Positions 8,264 to 17,728 are shown, counted from the first letter of the stretch. The stretch is 64,000 nt of DNA from Natronosalvus hydrolyticus (GCA_025517525.1 JAOPJZ010000001.1:434001-498000), one strand, 5' to 3'. The notes: generated by a model not told the origin, from the letters alone. Program-made: numbers and translations.

Positions 8264-8851
8264 ATGAATACAGTAGCCAATACAGTGCCGTCCGAGTCGG
8301 GTGGGGAAGCTGGCCTTTCTCGAGACGAGGTGTTTACCATGTTGAGTAACCGGCGACGGCGCTGGATCCTGTATTATCTCAAACGCCACGAGGGAACGTC
8401 CGTCGATCTACGAACGCTCGTCGATACGATTTCGGCCTGGGAGTACGAAACGTCAGTCGAGGCACTCTCCTGGAAACAGCGAAAACGAGTGTATACGGCG
8501 TTGCGACAGTCACACTTGCCAAAACTGGACGAGGCAGGCATCATCGAGTACGACCAGTCCCGCGGCACCGTCGAACTGACGGAATCCGCCCACGAGGTGC
8601 AACTGTATCTCGAGTACGTCCCGGCACACGACATTCCGTGGAGCCAGTACTATCTCGGTTTGACGCTCGTGGGTGCGGCCTTAGTCGCGCTGGCCTGGGG
8701 GCCGATTTACCCCTTCGACGGGCTTTCGGGCCTCGTACTCGCATCGATGGTCCTCGTTATGTTCGGGATCTCAGCACTCGTCCACCACTATCACCTCCGG
8801 CAGCAAAAACTGGGTGCCAGAGACGTGCCACCAGAGATATCGAACGCGTAA
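8264..8851 (+). CDS. DUF7344-type winged-helix protein with two membrane segments
   Basis: The 195-residue product has an N-terminal winged helix (about 25-110) with FTMLSNRRRRWILYYL, the usual start of the haloarchaeal DUF7344 HTH domain. Two hydrophobic segments follow (about 130-150 and 155-178). A GTG three codons upstream (8255) is an alternative start. The protein is likely a membrane-tethered DNA-binding regulator; its ligand is unknown. It lies just beyond the DUF1102 cluster, divergent from 7233-7850, and could regulate it. The 400-bp gap 7851-8263 contains only the two promoters as far as I can see (AT-rich TTACTTAAT near 8214). Confidence 0.8.
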   Translation: MNTVANTVPSESGGEAGLSRDEVFTMLSNRRRRWILYYLKRHEGTSVDLRTLVDTISAWEYETSVEALSWKQRKRVYTALRQSHLPKLDEAGIIEYDQSRGTVELTESAHEVQLYLEYVPAHDIPWSQYYLGLTLVGAALVALAWGPIYPFDGLSGLVLASMVLVMFGISALVHHYHLRQQKLGARDVPPEISNA

Positions 8852-8950
8852 TCTACTCTCGCCGTTTCTGTGCCGGAAAGTGTTTCCGAAACTGAATAGT
8901 CACGGGGAACCGCAACGTTAACACCGACGGTCACCAACGATGGGACAGGT

Positions 8951-9361
8951 ATGACTCTGGTCCGCGTTCTAATCGCTGCGGGACTCTCGTTGCTCTGGCC
9001 GGGCGTCGGCCACGTGATGATCCGCGAGTGGATTCGCGCGCTCTTCTTTTCTGGTCTGTTCATCACGGCGATGGCGCTCTCGTTTACCACCGAACAGATC
9101 ACTGCAGTCTCATCGTTCGGTGAGGTAGTGGCCCTGTTCACCCAGGAAGCCAGCACCATCGATCAGATCGCGCTCTCGTTTCTCGCTGTACTCGCCGCGA
9201 CTGACACGTTGTTCCGCGGCGTCGCAGCGAGCGGGCCGAGTGCTGGGCAGGACGGACCGGCGTGCCCCCAGTGTGGCCGCCCGCTCGATGTAGAACTCGA
9301 GTTCTGTCACTGGTGTACGACGCGACTCGAGCCAGTCGAGGACGAGACGCCGTCGCCATAA
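8951..9361 (+). CDS. Membrane protein with C-terminal zinc ribbon
   Basis: The 136-residue product has two or three hydrophobic segments (about 4-22, 28-48 and a weaker one near 70-90). It ends in a rubredoxin-like zinc ribbon with CPQC and, 13 residues later, CHWC. Such small haloarchaeal proteins are widespread and uncharacterised. The ribbon probably lies in the cytoplasm. The gene stands alone between a wHTH gene and a convergent 3-dehydroquinate synthase gene. No function is assigned. Confidence 0.8.
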   Translation: MTLVRVLIAAGLSLLWPGVGHVMIREWIRALFFSGLFITAMALSFTTEQITAVSSFGEVVALFTQEASTIDQIALSFLAVLAATDTLFRGVAASGPSAGQDGPACPQCGRPLDVELEFCHWCTTRLEPVEDETPSP

Positions 9362-9552
9362 CGGCTTCCCGGCTACAGGAACTGCGATCTACTGGATTTG
9401 CCGTGATACGGCCCTAGTACCCTCCTAAACGTCGACCGATGAGTGAAAACGGACACCCGTAATCGGTTTCACGCATCCGTGCAGGTTTGGGAAGCCACTG
9501 GGGATCCCCCTCGAGTTAAAAAATCAGTTTCGGTCTCGCTGAAACCCGCGGC

Positions 9553-10731
9553 TTACTTTTCGATGATACTCTCTTCGACTGGTTCGCCGAAGTGGCGGGC
9601 GGTATCTTCGTAGTAAAGCAGCAGTTCGTCACCGGGTGAGAGGCTCGTCACGGCCTTGCGTCCGTCTCTGGTGGCCACCTTGATCGTCTCGGCGTTCTGG
9701 AGCAGGGTTTCGATGCGGTCGCCGCTTTCGGTCTCGAGCGCGACCCGGAACATCGGTCGTTTTTCGATTTTGACGCGGCCGACGATGGCCTCTCGCGTGT
9801 GACCGGCAGTGTCGGCCACTTGTACTTCGTCCCCGCTCGTGAGTTCTGAGAGGTACTTCGTCCCGCCATCGGGTGTTCGGACATAGGCGTGGACGGCACC
9901 GGCGTTGACCCGGAAAGGGCGGGAGGCGACGTACGGTGACTCCGCGGTTTCGGCGTGGACGAACACGAGACCGCGGGACATCGAGCCGACGAGCATTCCT
10001 TCGTCGTGTTCGAACAGGTTGCCCGTATCGACACAGACCCGGTCGGCCGAGCCGATAGCTTCGATCTCGACGAGCGTTCCCCACTCGAGGTCCAGCGTTT
10101 CGCGTTCGGCTTCGTCGCGAACCTCGACCGTGCGCCGGATTTCGTCGGGGTCGTCACTGTCGAGTAATACCGCGTCGGCGCCAATCTCGAGGGTTTCGAA
10201 CGCCGTTTTGGCCTCCGCTGCACTCGTCACGCCGGCGACCAGGTCGGTTTCGGCACCGATACGAGCGATCAGGTTCTCGAGTGGGATAATCGTCCAGTCT
10301 TCGCCGATAACGAGCGTGTATTCGGCTTCCTCGGCGGCCGCCTCCGCGAAGGCTTCGTGGTCTTTCGAGAGGATGCGAACGTACGCGCCGTGATCGTGGT
10401 CGGTGTTCCGACGAAGTGTCGAGAGGTCGGCCGAACCGGAAAAATCGTTCGGCAGATCGATCGTTCCGTCGCCTTCACCTTCTTTACCGATAACGTAGGC
10501 ATCGGGCTGTGCGGTCGGCGCTTCATCTTCGGCGTCGTCGATGAGGGAGACGTCGCCGTCGGTCCGGAACGCAGCGACTGAAATGTCACCGAGTTCGCGG
10601 ACGCGTTCGACGTCTTCCTCGTCGACCAGTACCCAGTCGGCTCCCGCCTCGAGGGCGGTCGTGATCCGTGCGCGGCGGGCATCCCAATCACCGACAGCAT
10701 CGTCGGCTTTCACCCAGACTGCTCTCGTCAT
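9553..10731 (-). CDS. aroB': 3-dehydroquinate synthase type II
   Basis: The 392-residue product starts at MTRAVWVKADD; the open frame extends 53 codons further upstream but that part has no family similarity. Archaeal DHQS II makes 3-dehydroquinate from 2-amino-3,7-dideoxy-D-threo-hept-6-ulosonate, the second step of the alternative archaeal aromatic amino acid pathway. Family segments include GADWVLVDEEDV, EDWTIIPLENLIA, LEWGTLVEIEAIG, CVDTGNLF, GMLVGSMSRG, PYVASRPFRVNAGAVHAY, and GRVKIEKRPM. Length fits. No other shikimate gene is nearby. It is divergent from the gene at 11018. Confidence 0.95.
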   Translation of the reverse strand: MTRAVWVKADDAVGDWDARRARITTALEAGADWVLVDEEDVERVRELGDISVAAFRTDGDVSLIDDAEDEAPTAQPDAYVIGKEGEGDGTIDLPNDFSGSADLSTLRRNTDHDHGAYVRILSKDHEAFAEAAAEEAEYTLVIGEDWTIIPLENLIARIGAETDLVAGVTSAAEAKTAFETLEIGADAVLLDSDDPDEIRRTVEVRDEAERETLDLEWGTLVEIEAIGSADRVCVDTGNLFEHDEGMLVGSMSRGLVFVHAETAESPYVASRPFRVNAGAVHAYVRTPDGGTKYLSELTSGDEVQVADTAGHTREAIVGRVKIEKRPMFRVALETESGDRIETLLQNAETIKVATRDGRKAVTSLSPGDELLLYYEDTARHFGEPVEESIIEK

Positions 10732-10944
10732 GCTTCGACTCTCGAAGGGAACTGGCTTGAACGTGGCGAATTCGTCAGTCATCGCCACGGTTCTCTCGGG
10801 TGGTTGTTCGTTGACGTTATTGTAGCCATTGAGAGTCACTGCACACGCTATCGCAAGAAGGCGTCCTGATAGATGTACAAATCGTTTCACTGGCTACTGT
10901 ATTCGACGGGCCCAGCAGCCGAATAATCGTTCACCAGGTCGCAG

Positions 10945-10980
10945 TAGTAATGATAGTTACAATAGTAATCATACTATCAT
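10945..10980. promoter_or_regulatory. Operator-like AT-rich repeat upstream of 11018
   Basis: TAGTAATGATA (10945-10955) repeats as TAGTAATCATA (10963-10973) with an 18-bp period. Within it ATGATAGT (10950-10957) and ACTATCAT (10973-10980) form a perfect 8-bp inverted repeat. It lies 38 bp before the ATG at 11018 and could hold a promoter and regulator site. Confidence 0.5.
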
Positions 10981-11017
10981 GCTTACTGATAAGATCTGCT
11001 CGAGCTAATCTATACCT

Positions 11018-11575
11018 ATGTCACAGCACAGGATTCGATCCCCTGGTGCGGTCTCGACCGTCGAAGACGCTGCCGAGCAACTGGGTTGTTCGGACGTCAC
11101 CGACGTCGCTCGAGCAGCAGCGCGCCACGCCGCCTGCCAACTGGGCGATGAGTACACGGATGCCGTGCTGGCTGCGGCCGCGCTTCGACTGGCCACCGCT
11201 CGCGGTCGCCACCAGACGGTTCCGATAGATGCCGTCTGCCAGCAGTTCGAAGTCGATCAGTCGGCCGTCGCAGCCGTCGAGTCGGTGCTCGTCGATACCC
11301 TCCAGCCACCGGCGTCGCCGGAGACGGTCAGGCACCTTCGCAGGACTGTGATCACGGTCCGTGAACTGCTTGCGGCAGTCGAGTCCGACCGGTCGTGTGC
11401 ACCGTATCGGCCAGGAACGGCGCTCGAGGGGCTGGACCCTGCTGTCGCCAGCTTGCTCGAGCAGCCACTCGATCAACTCGACGAAGTCGAACTGCGGGCG
11501 CACCTCGAGCGGTTAGAAGCCGATCTTCGAATGGCCCGACTGGGAGTGGACCTGTATCTGCTGGTGGCCGAGTAA
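11018..11575 (+). CDS. Uncharacterised all-helical protein, possibly TFB/cyclin-like
   Basis: The 185-residue product is soluble and alpha-helical. Residues about 25-95 (AAARHAACQLG, AAALRLATARG, then a VCQQFEVDQSAVAAVES helix pair) resemble a single cyclin-like repeat of the archaeal transcription factor TFB. No zinc ribbon is present. The C-terminal half (about 105-185) is helical with an amphipathic end (LEADLRMARLGVDLYLLV). The promoter region has an inverted-repeat operator candidate. It is not recognised as a named family; the TFB-like reading is a guess from the pattern of small residues and should be tested by profile search. Confidence 0.6.
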   Translation: MSQHRIRSPGAVSTVEDAAEQLGCSDVTDVARAAARHAACQLGDEYTDAVLAAAALRLATARGRHQTVPIDAVCQQFEVDQSAVAAVESVLVDTLQPPASPETVRHLRRTVITVRELLAAVESDRSCAPYRPGTALEGLDPAVASLLEQPLDQLDEVELRAHLERLEADLRMARLGVDLYLLVAE

Positions 11576-11617
11576 CGATCGAATTGACGTCGATACTCGT
11601 TGACGCGTACCCTCCGA

Positions 11618-12430
11618 TCACCCGTCTTGGTAGACCTCAGCGTACTCGAGTTTGTGTCGGAACGCCCGATAGGCATTTTCGCCCTGTTCGGTGAGATGAA
11701 TTACTCGGCGCCGGCCAACTGATTCGATTTCGACGTAGCCGTCTCTCTCGAGCGGGTCGAGGATTCGACTGTCGAGGACACGGAACGCGCCTTTATCTTC
11801 GCCGCCAGGATGGGTTTCCGGCGGCGCACGGTCGGCCATAAAGGACAGGCCGGCCTCCCGGGCGTACTCGATACAGTCTTTCTTTTTCGGTGGGGTGGTT
11901 CGAGCGTCGTGATACCCGTCCCAGCTATCGGGGTCGACAAGAAACTCCATAATCGCGATCTGATCGGGTGTTGGCGAGTCGATGGGATAGGTCGGGAGGC
12001 TGTAGACCTCCGAGGCTCCGGTCGAAAGTGGCTCACCGACCATATCGTGGGTGTACTCGTCGGGTTCGACGTAGTATGCCGACGCGTCGGTCGAGACGTC
12101 CATACAGGCCATCGTCGCGCCGATAGCTGAAATGGTTCCACCACCCGAGACGTTGACGTACACGTTGTCGTCGGCGTGTTCATCAGCGAGCGTCGTGATG
12201 ACGCCGAGGACGCTATAGATGTCTTTCAGGTTACACGCACGACGTTCGACCGTCGCAATCTCCTCGAGTGCGTGGACGAGGTCGTCGTGATACGTGGGCA
12301 CGCCTTCCGCTTCGATACTGTCGTGTTCGAGCAGATAGACGAGATCGGCCCGCGTATCACGAATCGGCTCGAGAATCCGATCGAACTCGTTGCCGAGTGG
12401 CACGATGTGTACACGCTTGACGACGTCCAT
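11618..12430 (-). CDS. CARF-like/DUF6293-type regulator with C-terminal wHTH
   Basis: The 270-residue product has an N-terminal Rossmann-like domain (about 1-150) with VHIVPLGNEFDRI at strand 1 and the loop VNVSGGGTISAIGAT. This glycine-rich loop resembles the ligand-binding loop of CARF domains. The C-terminal part (about 190-265) is a winged helix with ILDPLERDGYVEIESVG and RRVIHLTEQGENAYRAF. The layout matches the haloarchaeal DUF6293 (HFX_2341-like) regulators. CARF proteins usually sense cyclic oligonucleotides near CRISPR loci, but no cas gene is present here. Ligand and target genes are unknown. Confidence 0.82.
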   Translation of the reverse strand: MDVVKRVHIVPLGNEFDRILEPIRDTRADLVYLLEHDSIEAEGVPTYHDDLVHALEEIATVERRACNLKDIYSVLGVITTLADEHADDNVYVNVSGGGTISAIGATMACMDVSTDASAYYVEPDEYTHDMVGEPLSTGASEVYSLPTYPIDSPTPDQIAIMEFLVDPDSWDGYHDARTTPPKKKDCIEYAREAGLSFMADRAPPETHPGGEDKGAFRVLDSRILDPLERDGYVEIESVGRRRVIHLTEQGENAYRAFRHKLEYAEVYQDG

Positions 12431-12517
12431 ACCTTCAGGGGCCGTGGCATCGATATAATGGTTCAGGGTTCGTCAGTGGCTCGAGTGTCCCAATCCCCGA
12501 AGCACCGATGTATCGAG

Positions 12518-13180
12518 TCACCACCGGTCACCGAGTGCGGCTTTCACCCCACCGTACCCGCTCGAGCACGACCAGGTCCGCCCGCTGTCGGTGTGTTCGA
12601 CTTCGTAATCTGCGCCACAGGAGCCACACCGATAGCGCTCGGGCGTCGTGACGGGTTTCGACGCACGGTGTCTGCTGGCTTCCCACTCACACCCCTGGTT
12701 TTGACAGCGAAGTCGATACCGTGGCTCGGTAAACGACGGACAGTGTCTGGGAGCCTCGAGACGACTCGCCATCCGACGAAACCGTTCGCCGTGTCCCGAC
12801 TCGCCAAAGTGCTGGAACTCCCAGGCGTGGACCAGTTCGTGGCGGACGACTTCGGCAAATGTCTCCCAGTCGTAGGCCCGATACGCCCGGCGGGAGAGGA
12901 CGATTGTGGCGACTTCGCGCTCTCGATTCCACCGACAGGCGCCAGCACGACGTTTCGCGCGACTCGAGACGGCCCACTCGAGACGTTCCCACTCGACATC
13001 GATTTCGACCTGTCGCGCGTGAATTCGGGCGCGGGAAATGAGTTCGTCGTCGATAGTGAGCGTCTCGTCACCGACGGGCTGTGTATCGCCCGGAGAGTCG
13101 TCGTTGCGTGCCAGGGGCTCCCCCTGGTGTGCGTTCGATGAGATCGGTCCGTCGTCGGTCACAGCTATACCTGGGCTCAT
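12518..13180 (-). CDS. SprT-like zinc metalloprotein
   Basis: The 220-residue product starts at MSPGIAV. It has the metalloprotease motif HELVH in [16 protein letters not shown], followed by GHGERF, which matches the SprT layout HExxH plus a downstream His. A C-terminal zinc ribbon uses CQNQGC and CGSC (about 165-195). SprT/Spartan proteins include DNA-protein crosslink proteases; proteolysis by this member is unproven. The N-terminal 45 residues are poorly conserved in character. It is divergent from the GGGP synthase gene, with a 112-bp shared promoter region. Confidence 0.85.
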   Translation of the reverse strand: MSPGIAVTDDGPISSNAHQGEPLARNDDSPGDTQPVGDETLTIDDELISRARIHARQVEIDVEWERLEWAVSSRAKRRAGACRWNREREVATIVLSRRAYRAYDWETFAEVVRHELVHAWEFQHFGESGHGERFRRMASRLEAPRHCPSFTEPRYRLRCQNQGCEWEASRHRASKPVTTPERYRCGSCGADYEVEHTDSGRTWSCSSGYGGVKAALGDRW

Positions 13181-13292
13181 GCAGGCGCTCGAGGTAGCCG
13201 TTTTGGTTCCACAAAGAAAGCGGTACTCCCGCACATATCGACACAGCGCTCGTTTCGCAGGGCTTTTGCCGGGTACCGAGAAACGGAACGGT

Positions 13293-13994
13293 ATGACTGC
13301 GCCCTGGGACGACTGGAATCACATTCTCAAACTCGACCCTGACAAGGAGCTCCCGGAGGGAGTGACCTACGGAGACCTCTGTGCGACCGGTACCGACGCT
13401 ATCGAAGTGGGTGGGACGATGGGAATGACCGAAGAAAACATGACGGCCGTCATCGAGGCCTGTGCCGAACACGACGTCCCTCTCTATCAGGAGCCATCGA
13501 ATCCCAGCGTGGTCGTCGACAACGCAGCCCTCGAGGGGTATCTCATTCCGACGGTGTTCAACGCTGGCTCCCCGTTCTGGATCACGGGCGCACACAAAGA
13601 GTGGGTCCGCCTGGAAGGCAGTCTCGAGTGGGACCGAACGTATATGGAGGCCTACATCGTGATGAACCCGGAGGCTGACGTGGCAACGCTCACCGAAGCA
13701 GACTGTGACCTCGCTGCTGATGACGTGGCCTCGTATGCGACCATCGCTGAGAAGATGTTCGGCCAGGAAATCGTCTACGTCGAATACTCGGGCACGTACG
13801 GCGACCCCGAAATCGTCGAAGCGGCAGCCGGTGCCCTCGATGAATCGACGCTGTTCTACGGCGGGGGCATTCACGACTACAACTCCGCGTACACGATGGC
13901 CGAACACGCAGACGTCATCGTCGTCGGTAACCTCGCACACGACGAAGGTGTATCAGCAGTTCGGGATACCGTCGAAGCGGCTAACGACGCGTAA
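13293..13994 (+). CDS. Geranylgeranylglyceryl phosphate synthase
   Basis: The 233-residue product starts at MTAPWDDW. It joins geranylgeranyl diphosphate to sn-glycerol-1-phosphate, the first ether bond of archaeal membrane lipids. Recognisable TIM-barrel segments are [72 protein letters not shown] and [11 protein letters not shown]. The AYIVMNP and EYSGTYG segments are typical of the haloarchaeal group. The gene is monocistronic, with a universal stress protein gene 61 bp downstream. Confidence 0.95.
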   Translation: MTAPWDDWNHILKLDPDKELPEGVTYGDLCATGTDAIEVGGTMGMTEENMTAVIEACAEHDVPLYQEPSNPSVVVDNAALEGYLIPTVFNAGSPFWITGAHKEWVRLEGSLEWDRTYMEAYIVMNPEADVATLTEADCDLAADDVASYATIAEKMFGQEIVYVEYSGTYGDPEIVEAAAGALDESTLFYGGGIHDYNSAYTMAEHADVIVVGNLAHDEGVSAVRDTVEAANDA

Positions 13995-14055
13995 GCACGG
14001 CTTACACGGCCGAACGGAGCTCTCATTATATGTCGCCTGATGGAGGCTGTTATCT

Positions 14056-14484
14056 ATGGCAAACACGATTCTCGTGCCGATCGACGGCTCGGAGCATTCC
14101 CGCGAGGCGCTTTCCGTTGCAATTGAGGAGTTCGACGACGCTGAACTGATCGTCCTTCACGTGATCGAGCCGTACAACGTGTTCTCGGTGACCGAAAACG
14201 CGGCCAGAGACGACGAGGTACTCGAGGAGCGTCGGTCGGAACGGGCGGCACTCCTCGAGGAGAGTCGCGAATTCGCCGCTGACAGGGGCGTCAACGTTCG
14301 AACCGAACTGATGTTGGGGTCGCCGTCGCGGGCGATTGTCGATGCCTGCGAGGAGTTCGATGTCGACCACGTCGTAATGGGGAGTCGGGGGCGAACCGGT
14401 CTCTCTCGGTTGGTTCTCGGGAGCGTCGCCGACACTGTCGTCAAGCGTGCGCCGACAACGGTCACGGTCGTCCGTTCTTCGTGA
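14056..14484 (+). CDS. Universal stress protein (UspA family)
   Basis: The 142-residue product is a single Usp domain: ILVPIDGSEHSREAL at the N-terminus, and GSRGRTGLSRLVLGSVADTV near the C-terminus, which matches the ATP-binding G-x2-G-x9-G-S/T pattern. It is probably a soluble dimer that binds ATP. Haloarchaea have many such genes. It is transcribed alone, convergent with the Sir2 gene. No specific stimulus can be deduced. Confidence 0.93.
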   Translation: MANTILVPIDGSEHSREALSVAIEEFDDAELIVLHVIEPYNVFSVTENAARDDEVLEERRSERAALLEESREFAADRGVNVRTELMLGSPSRAIVDACEEFDVDHVVMGSRGRTGLSRLVLGSVADTVVKRAPTTVTVVRSS

Positions 14485-14625
14485 CGGACGGAGGTCGTTC
14501 CGAAGGTTCGGTCGACAGATGACTGGGGTCCGATAAACCGATGACCGAGGCCCAGTCGATGACTGTCGAAGGGATTCCACGCAGAACCTCCCCGATTCCT
14601 CTCCGTACACCGATTCGCCAATGGT

Positions 14626-15510
14626 TCACACAGATTCGACCAGGTCGGCCAGCCGCGGGAGTATCTCGGTGACGTCCGCCCGATACACCGTCGAGGCGTG
14701 GCGGTCGACCGGCGTCTCCTCGAGATTTACGACCGCGACGGTCGCCCCGGAACGGGCGGCTACTCGGGGGAGCGACGCCGCCGGCTCCACGACGAGTGAG
14801 GAGCCGATTGCGAGAAAGACATCGCTTTCGCGGGCCAGGGACCTGGCTCGTTGGAGTGTCGGCTTCGAGAGCTGCTGACCGAACAGGACGACGTCGGGCT
14901 TGTAGAGCCCGCCACAGTCACACCGTGGTGGCACGTCCCCATCATCGACGCGGTCGAGGACAGGTTCGGCTGGCGTTCGGGAGCCACAGTCGACGCACAC
15001 GACGCGGTGGGCGTTGCCATGCAACTCGAGGATCGACGCACCGGAGGCGTTCTGCGGGTCCGTTGGTTCCGTTTCACCGCTTTCTGCAGGTTCCGTTTGA
15101 TTAGTCCGGCCACCGTCCTCGCTGTACTCTCTGTCGCAGTCGTTGTCCACGCTCCGATTCACATCGTTTTGCACATTGGCCGCTCGGTCGTGTAACCCGT
15201 CGGTGTTCTGTGTGATGATCGCCTCGAGAGGTCCCGTCCGTCCCAGTCGTGCCAGGGCCTCGTGGGCCACGTTCGGCCGGTAGCTCGAGCCGAACAGTGC
15301 TCGCTGTAACTCGAGCCGATCGCGCCAGAAACCGGCGGGATCGCGCTGGAATCGGCCGTAGGTGAACTGCCCCTCATCGAAGTGGTCCCAGACGCCGTCG
15401 GCTCCGCGAAATGTGGGCACACCGGAGGGCGCAGAGATTCCGGAGCCGGTCAGCGCGACGACGCATGCCGCCTCGCGGATGTCGCGGGCCAGGGAATCGA
15501 GGTCGTCCAT
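14626..15510 (-). CDS. NAD-dependent protein deacylase, Sir2 family
   Basis: The 294-residue product has the sirtuin signature GSGISAPSGVPTFRG, the NAD-binding TQNTDGLH, the catalytic HGN, and a zinc site CVDC plus CDC. FGQQL and GSSLVVEPAASLP complete the Rossmann part. A 50-residue insert rich in Asp, Glu, Asn, Thr and Ser (about 115-165) lies between TQNTDGLHDRA and LELHGN. This insert is unusual and likely an exposed loop. The enzyme removes acyl groups from protein lysines using NAD; targets in haloarchaea are not established. It is convergent with the Usp gene. Confidence 0.93.
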   Translation of the reverse strand: MDDLDSLARDIREAACVVALTGSGISAPSGVPTFRGADGVWDHFDEGQFTYGRFQRDPAGFWRDRLELQRALFGSSYRPNVAHEALARLGRTGPLEAIITQNTDGLHDRAANVQNDVNRSVDNDCDREYSEDGGRTNQTEPAESGETEPTDPQNASGASILELHGNAHRVVCVDCGSRTPAEPVLDRVDDGDVPPRCDCGGLYKPDVVLFGQQLSKPTLQRARSLARESDVFLAIGSSLVVEPAASLPRVAARSGATVAVVNLEETPVDRHASTVYRADVTEILPRLADLVESV

Positions 15511-15585
15511 ATCGGAGTAACGGTACGTCTCCCCAAAAGCGGGACGGTCACTGGCTGGCGGCGTCTCGCCGATACCCGAAGGCGG

Positions 15586-16272
15586 TCACCGGCTACTCCC
15601 GTTGTGAGCGTGGGCGCTTGCGAATTTTACTTCGATATGTCTGAGATGTTCGCCCACGGTGCCTGTCGCGATATCGAGCGTCGCTGCCACTTCCGCCTGC
15701 GTGGTCTCTCGGGGAATCTCGTAGTAGCCCAGCCGATTGGCCACGTCGAACACCTCCTGTTGTCGCTCGGTGAGGCCGGCGTCGAACCGTCTCGGGGAGA
15801 GATCGTACTCGCCGAGGCGTTGCACCTCGAGGGTGATTTCCTCGGGGAGGGTAGCGGTGGCCTGTTGAATCCCGTCGCCCGTCCCAATGACGGTCAACTC
15901 GAGGCCACGGACGCCGTGGGCCGTCCCATCCTGGTAACGGATCGGCCAGTCGAGGACGATGTCGTGGTCTCGAAGAATTGCCAACAGATCGGCGACCAGC
16001 CCGACGTTTCGACACGTCACGTAAGCGACGCCGCGCTGGCCGCCCTCGTCACCGCTAACGCCGTACTCGAGGGCGTGGCTCGAGTCGGCCAGTCGTTTTC
16101 GGACTCGATCTGGATCGCCGCGGAACGTCAGCAGTTCGATGTACTCGCCGTCCCGAATTGGACTGACGTAGCGGATCGATTCGATCGAGACGTCGTCGAT
16201 GTTGGCAAACAGTTCGTCGAGGGGGTGAATCGAGCCCGTTTTCCAGGTAAGCGTGACCGTTGCATATCGCAT
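15586..16272 (-). CDS. Bat-type HTH-10 transcription regulator
   Basis: The 228-residue product starts at MRYATVTLTW. The N-terminal region (about 1-160) is a sensor-like domain found in Bat-family regulators. The C-terminal HTH-10 domain (about 165-220) has the typical FDAGLTERQQEVFDVANRLG, YYEIPRETTQAEVAA and GTVGEHLRHIE segments. It is divergent from the cytochrome P450 gene with 115 bp between the start codons, so it may control that gene. A 6-bp inverted repeat at 16336-16351 could be the site. Confidence 0.9.
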   Translation of the reverse strand: MRYATVTLTWKTGSIHPLDELFANIDDVSIESIRYVSPIRDGEYIELLTFRGDPDRVRKRLADSSHALEYGVSGDEGGQRGVAYVTCRNVGLVADLLAILRDHDIVLDWPIRYQDGTAHGVRGLELTVIGTGDGIQQATATLPEEITLEVQRLGEYDLSPRRFDAGLTERQQEVFDVANRLGYYEIPRETTQAEVAATLDIATGTVGEHLRHIEVKFASAHAHNGSSR

Positions 16273-16321
16273 CGGATACTCGCCTCGTGCCAGGTGGGTC
16301 CCGTTGGACACTATTTGATAT

Positions 16322-16351
16322 CTACATATAAGAACCCCGAGGATGCTCGGG
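16322..16351 (+). promoter_or_regulatory. TATA-like element and hairpin operator before the P450 gene
   Basis: CTACATATAAG at about 16322-16332 looks like a TATA box. Next to it, CCCGAG (16336-16341) and CTCGGG (16346-16351) form a perfect inverted repeat with a 4-nt loop. A repressor or activator site between TATA and transcription start is plausible. Confidence 0.5.
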
Positions 16352-16387
16352 AACAAGGATAGCGGCGTTCCGCTCGTGAGAGTGCGT

Positions 16388-17728
16388 ATGCGACTGACGC
16401 GCTCGGCAGGGTCACGGCCGCCCGGTCCCGACGGGTTGCCGTTCGTCGGCACCCAACTCTCGTTTCTTCGTGATCCCTACGGATTCATGACAGAGACCGC
16501 CCGTGAATACGGCGACATCGTCTCCTGGAAGGACCCAGGTGGGTACGTCTATCAGTTGAATCATCCCGACTACATCGAACAGGTCCTCGTCCAGAACAAC
16601 CAGCACTACGTCAAAGGTGATCTGTTTCAGAACACGCTTCGGCCGATCACCGGCAACGGAATTTTGAACAGCGAAGGTGAGGTCTGGCGACGCAATCGGC
16701 ACCTGATTCAACCGGCGTTCCATCCCGAACGGATCCGGGAGTACGCGACGATGATGACGGACTTTACCACCGAGACGATCGAGACGTGGACCGACGGCGA
16801 GACCCGGCCGTTCCACGAGGAGATGTCGACGCTGACGTTAAAAATCGTCGCTCGAGCCCTCTTCGGCGTCGGCATCGACGATCACGTTGACACGGTCGCG
16901 GCGGCCCTCGACGATTTCATGTTGGCCTCGGAGACGCTCTCGCACTACGTGCTGCCGCCCGGGATACCGACGCCGTCCCGTCGGCGAATCGCTCGCGCAC
17001 GGGAGCGACTCGACGCGCTAATTTACGACATGATCGAGGATCGGCGAGCGAACCCGACCGACGGCGATGTCATCTCGAAACTTCTCGAGGTCAGCGACGA
17101 CGCGGGAACCACCCTCTCGGACGAACAGATCCGCGACGAGGTCGTGACGCTGTTGCTCGCCGGCCACGAGACGACGGCGCTCGCCATGACCTTTAGCGCG
17201 TACCTGCTCTCGAAGCACTCGGCGGTCGAGGCGCAACTGGTCGAGGAACTCGAGACCGTTCTCGACGGGAGCCCGCCGACGATGGCCGACCTCGAGGATC
17301 TGGAGTACACCGAGCAGGTGGTCAAAGAATCGATGCGGCTGTATCCGCCGGTTCCGGCCATCGTTCGCGAACCCGTCAAACCGGACCTCATCGGCGGGTA
17401 CGAGATCCCACCCGGTGTGACCGTCCAGATGCAACAGTGGGTCGTTCATCGCGATCCGCGCTGGTACGACGACCCGCTCGCGTTCCGACCGGGACGCTGG
17501 ACCGACGAGATGGAAGCCGAGTTACCGAAACTAGCGTACTTTCCGTTCGCGGCGGGTCCACGGCGCTGTATTGGTGATCGATTCGCGATGCTCGAGGCTC
17601 GATTGCTGCTGGCGACGATTTACCAGCGCTACCACCTCGAGTTGGTCCCCGGCACCGAACTCGACTTGATGGCCACGATCACCGCGCGCCCGAAGCACGA
17701 AATTCCGATGACGATCCGCGAACGATAG
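16388..17728 (+). CDS. Cytochrome P450 (CYP174-like)
   Basis: The 446-residue product starts at MRLTRSAGS. It has the oxygen-binding I-helix AGHETT, the ExxR motif in ESMRLYPP, and the heme loop [14 protein letters not shown] with Cys394 as the axial ligand. It has no membrane anchor or fused reductase. The architecture is like haloarchaeal CYP174; the substrate is unknown, possibly carotenoid, lipid or fatty acid. No ferredoxin or reductase gene is adjacent. The Bat-type regulator is divergent from it. Confidence 0.95.
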   Translation: MRLTRSAGSRPPGPDGLPFVGTQLSFLRDPYGFMTETAREYGDIVSWKDPGGYVYQLNHPDYIEQVLVQNNQHYVKGDLFQNTLRPITGNGILNSEGEVWRRNRHLIQPAFHPERIREYATMMTDFTTETIETWTDGETRPFHEEMSTLTLKIVARALFGVGIDDHVDTVAAALDDFMLASETLSHYVLPPGIPTPSRRRIARARERLDALIYDMIEDRRANPTDGDVISKLLEVSDDAGTTLSDEQIRDEVVTLLLAGHETTALAMTFSAYLLSKHSAVEAQLVEELETVLDGSPPTMADLEDLEYTEQVVKESMRLYPPVPAIVREPVKPDLIGGYEIPPGVTVQMQQWVVHRDPRWYDDPLAFRPGRWTDEMEAELPKLAYFPFAAGPRRCIGDRFAMLEARLLLATIYQRYHLELVPGTELDLMATITARPKHEIPMTIRER

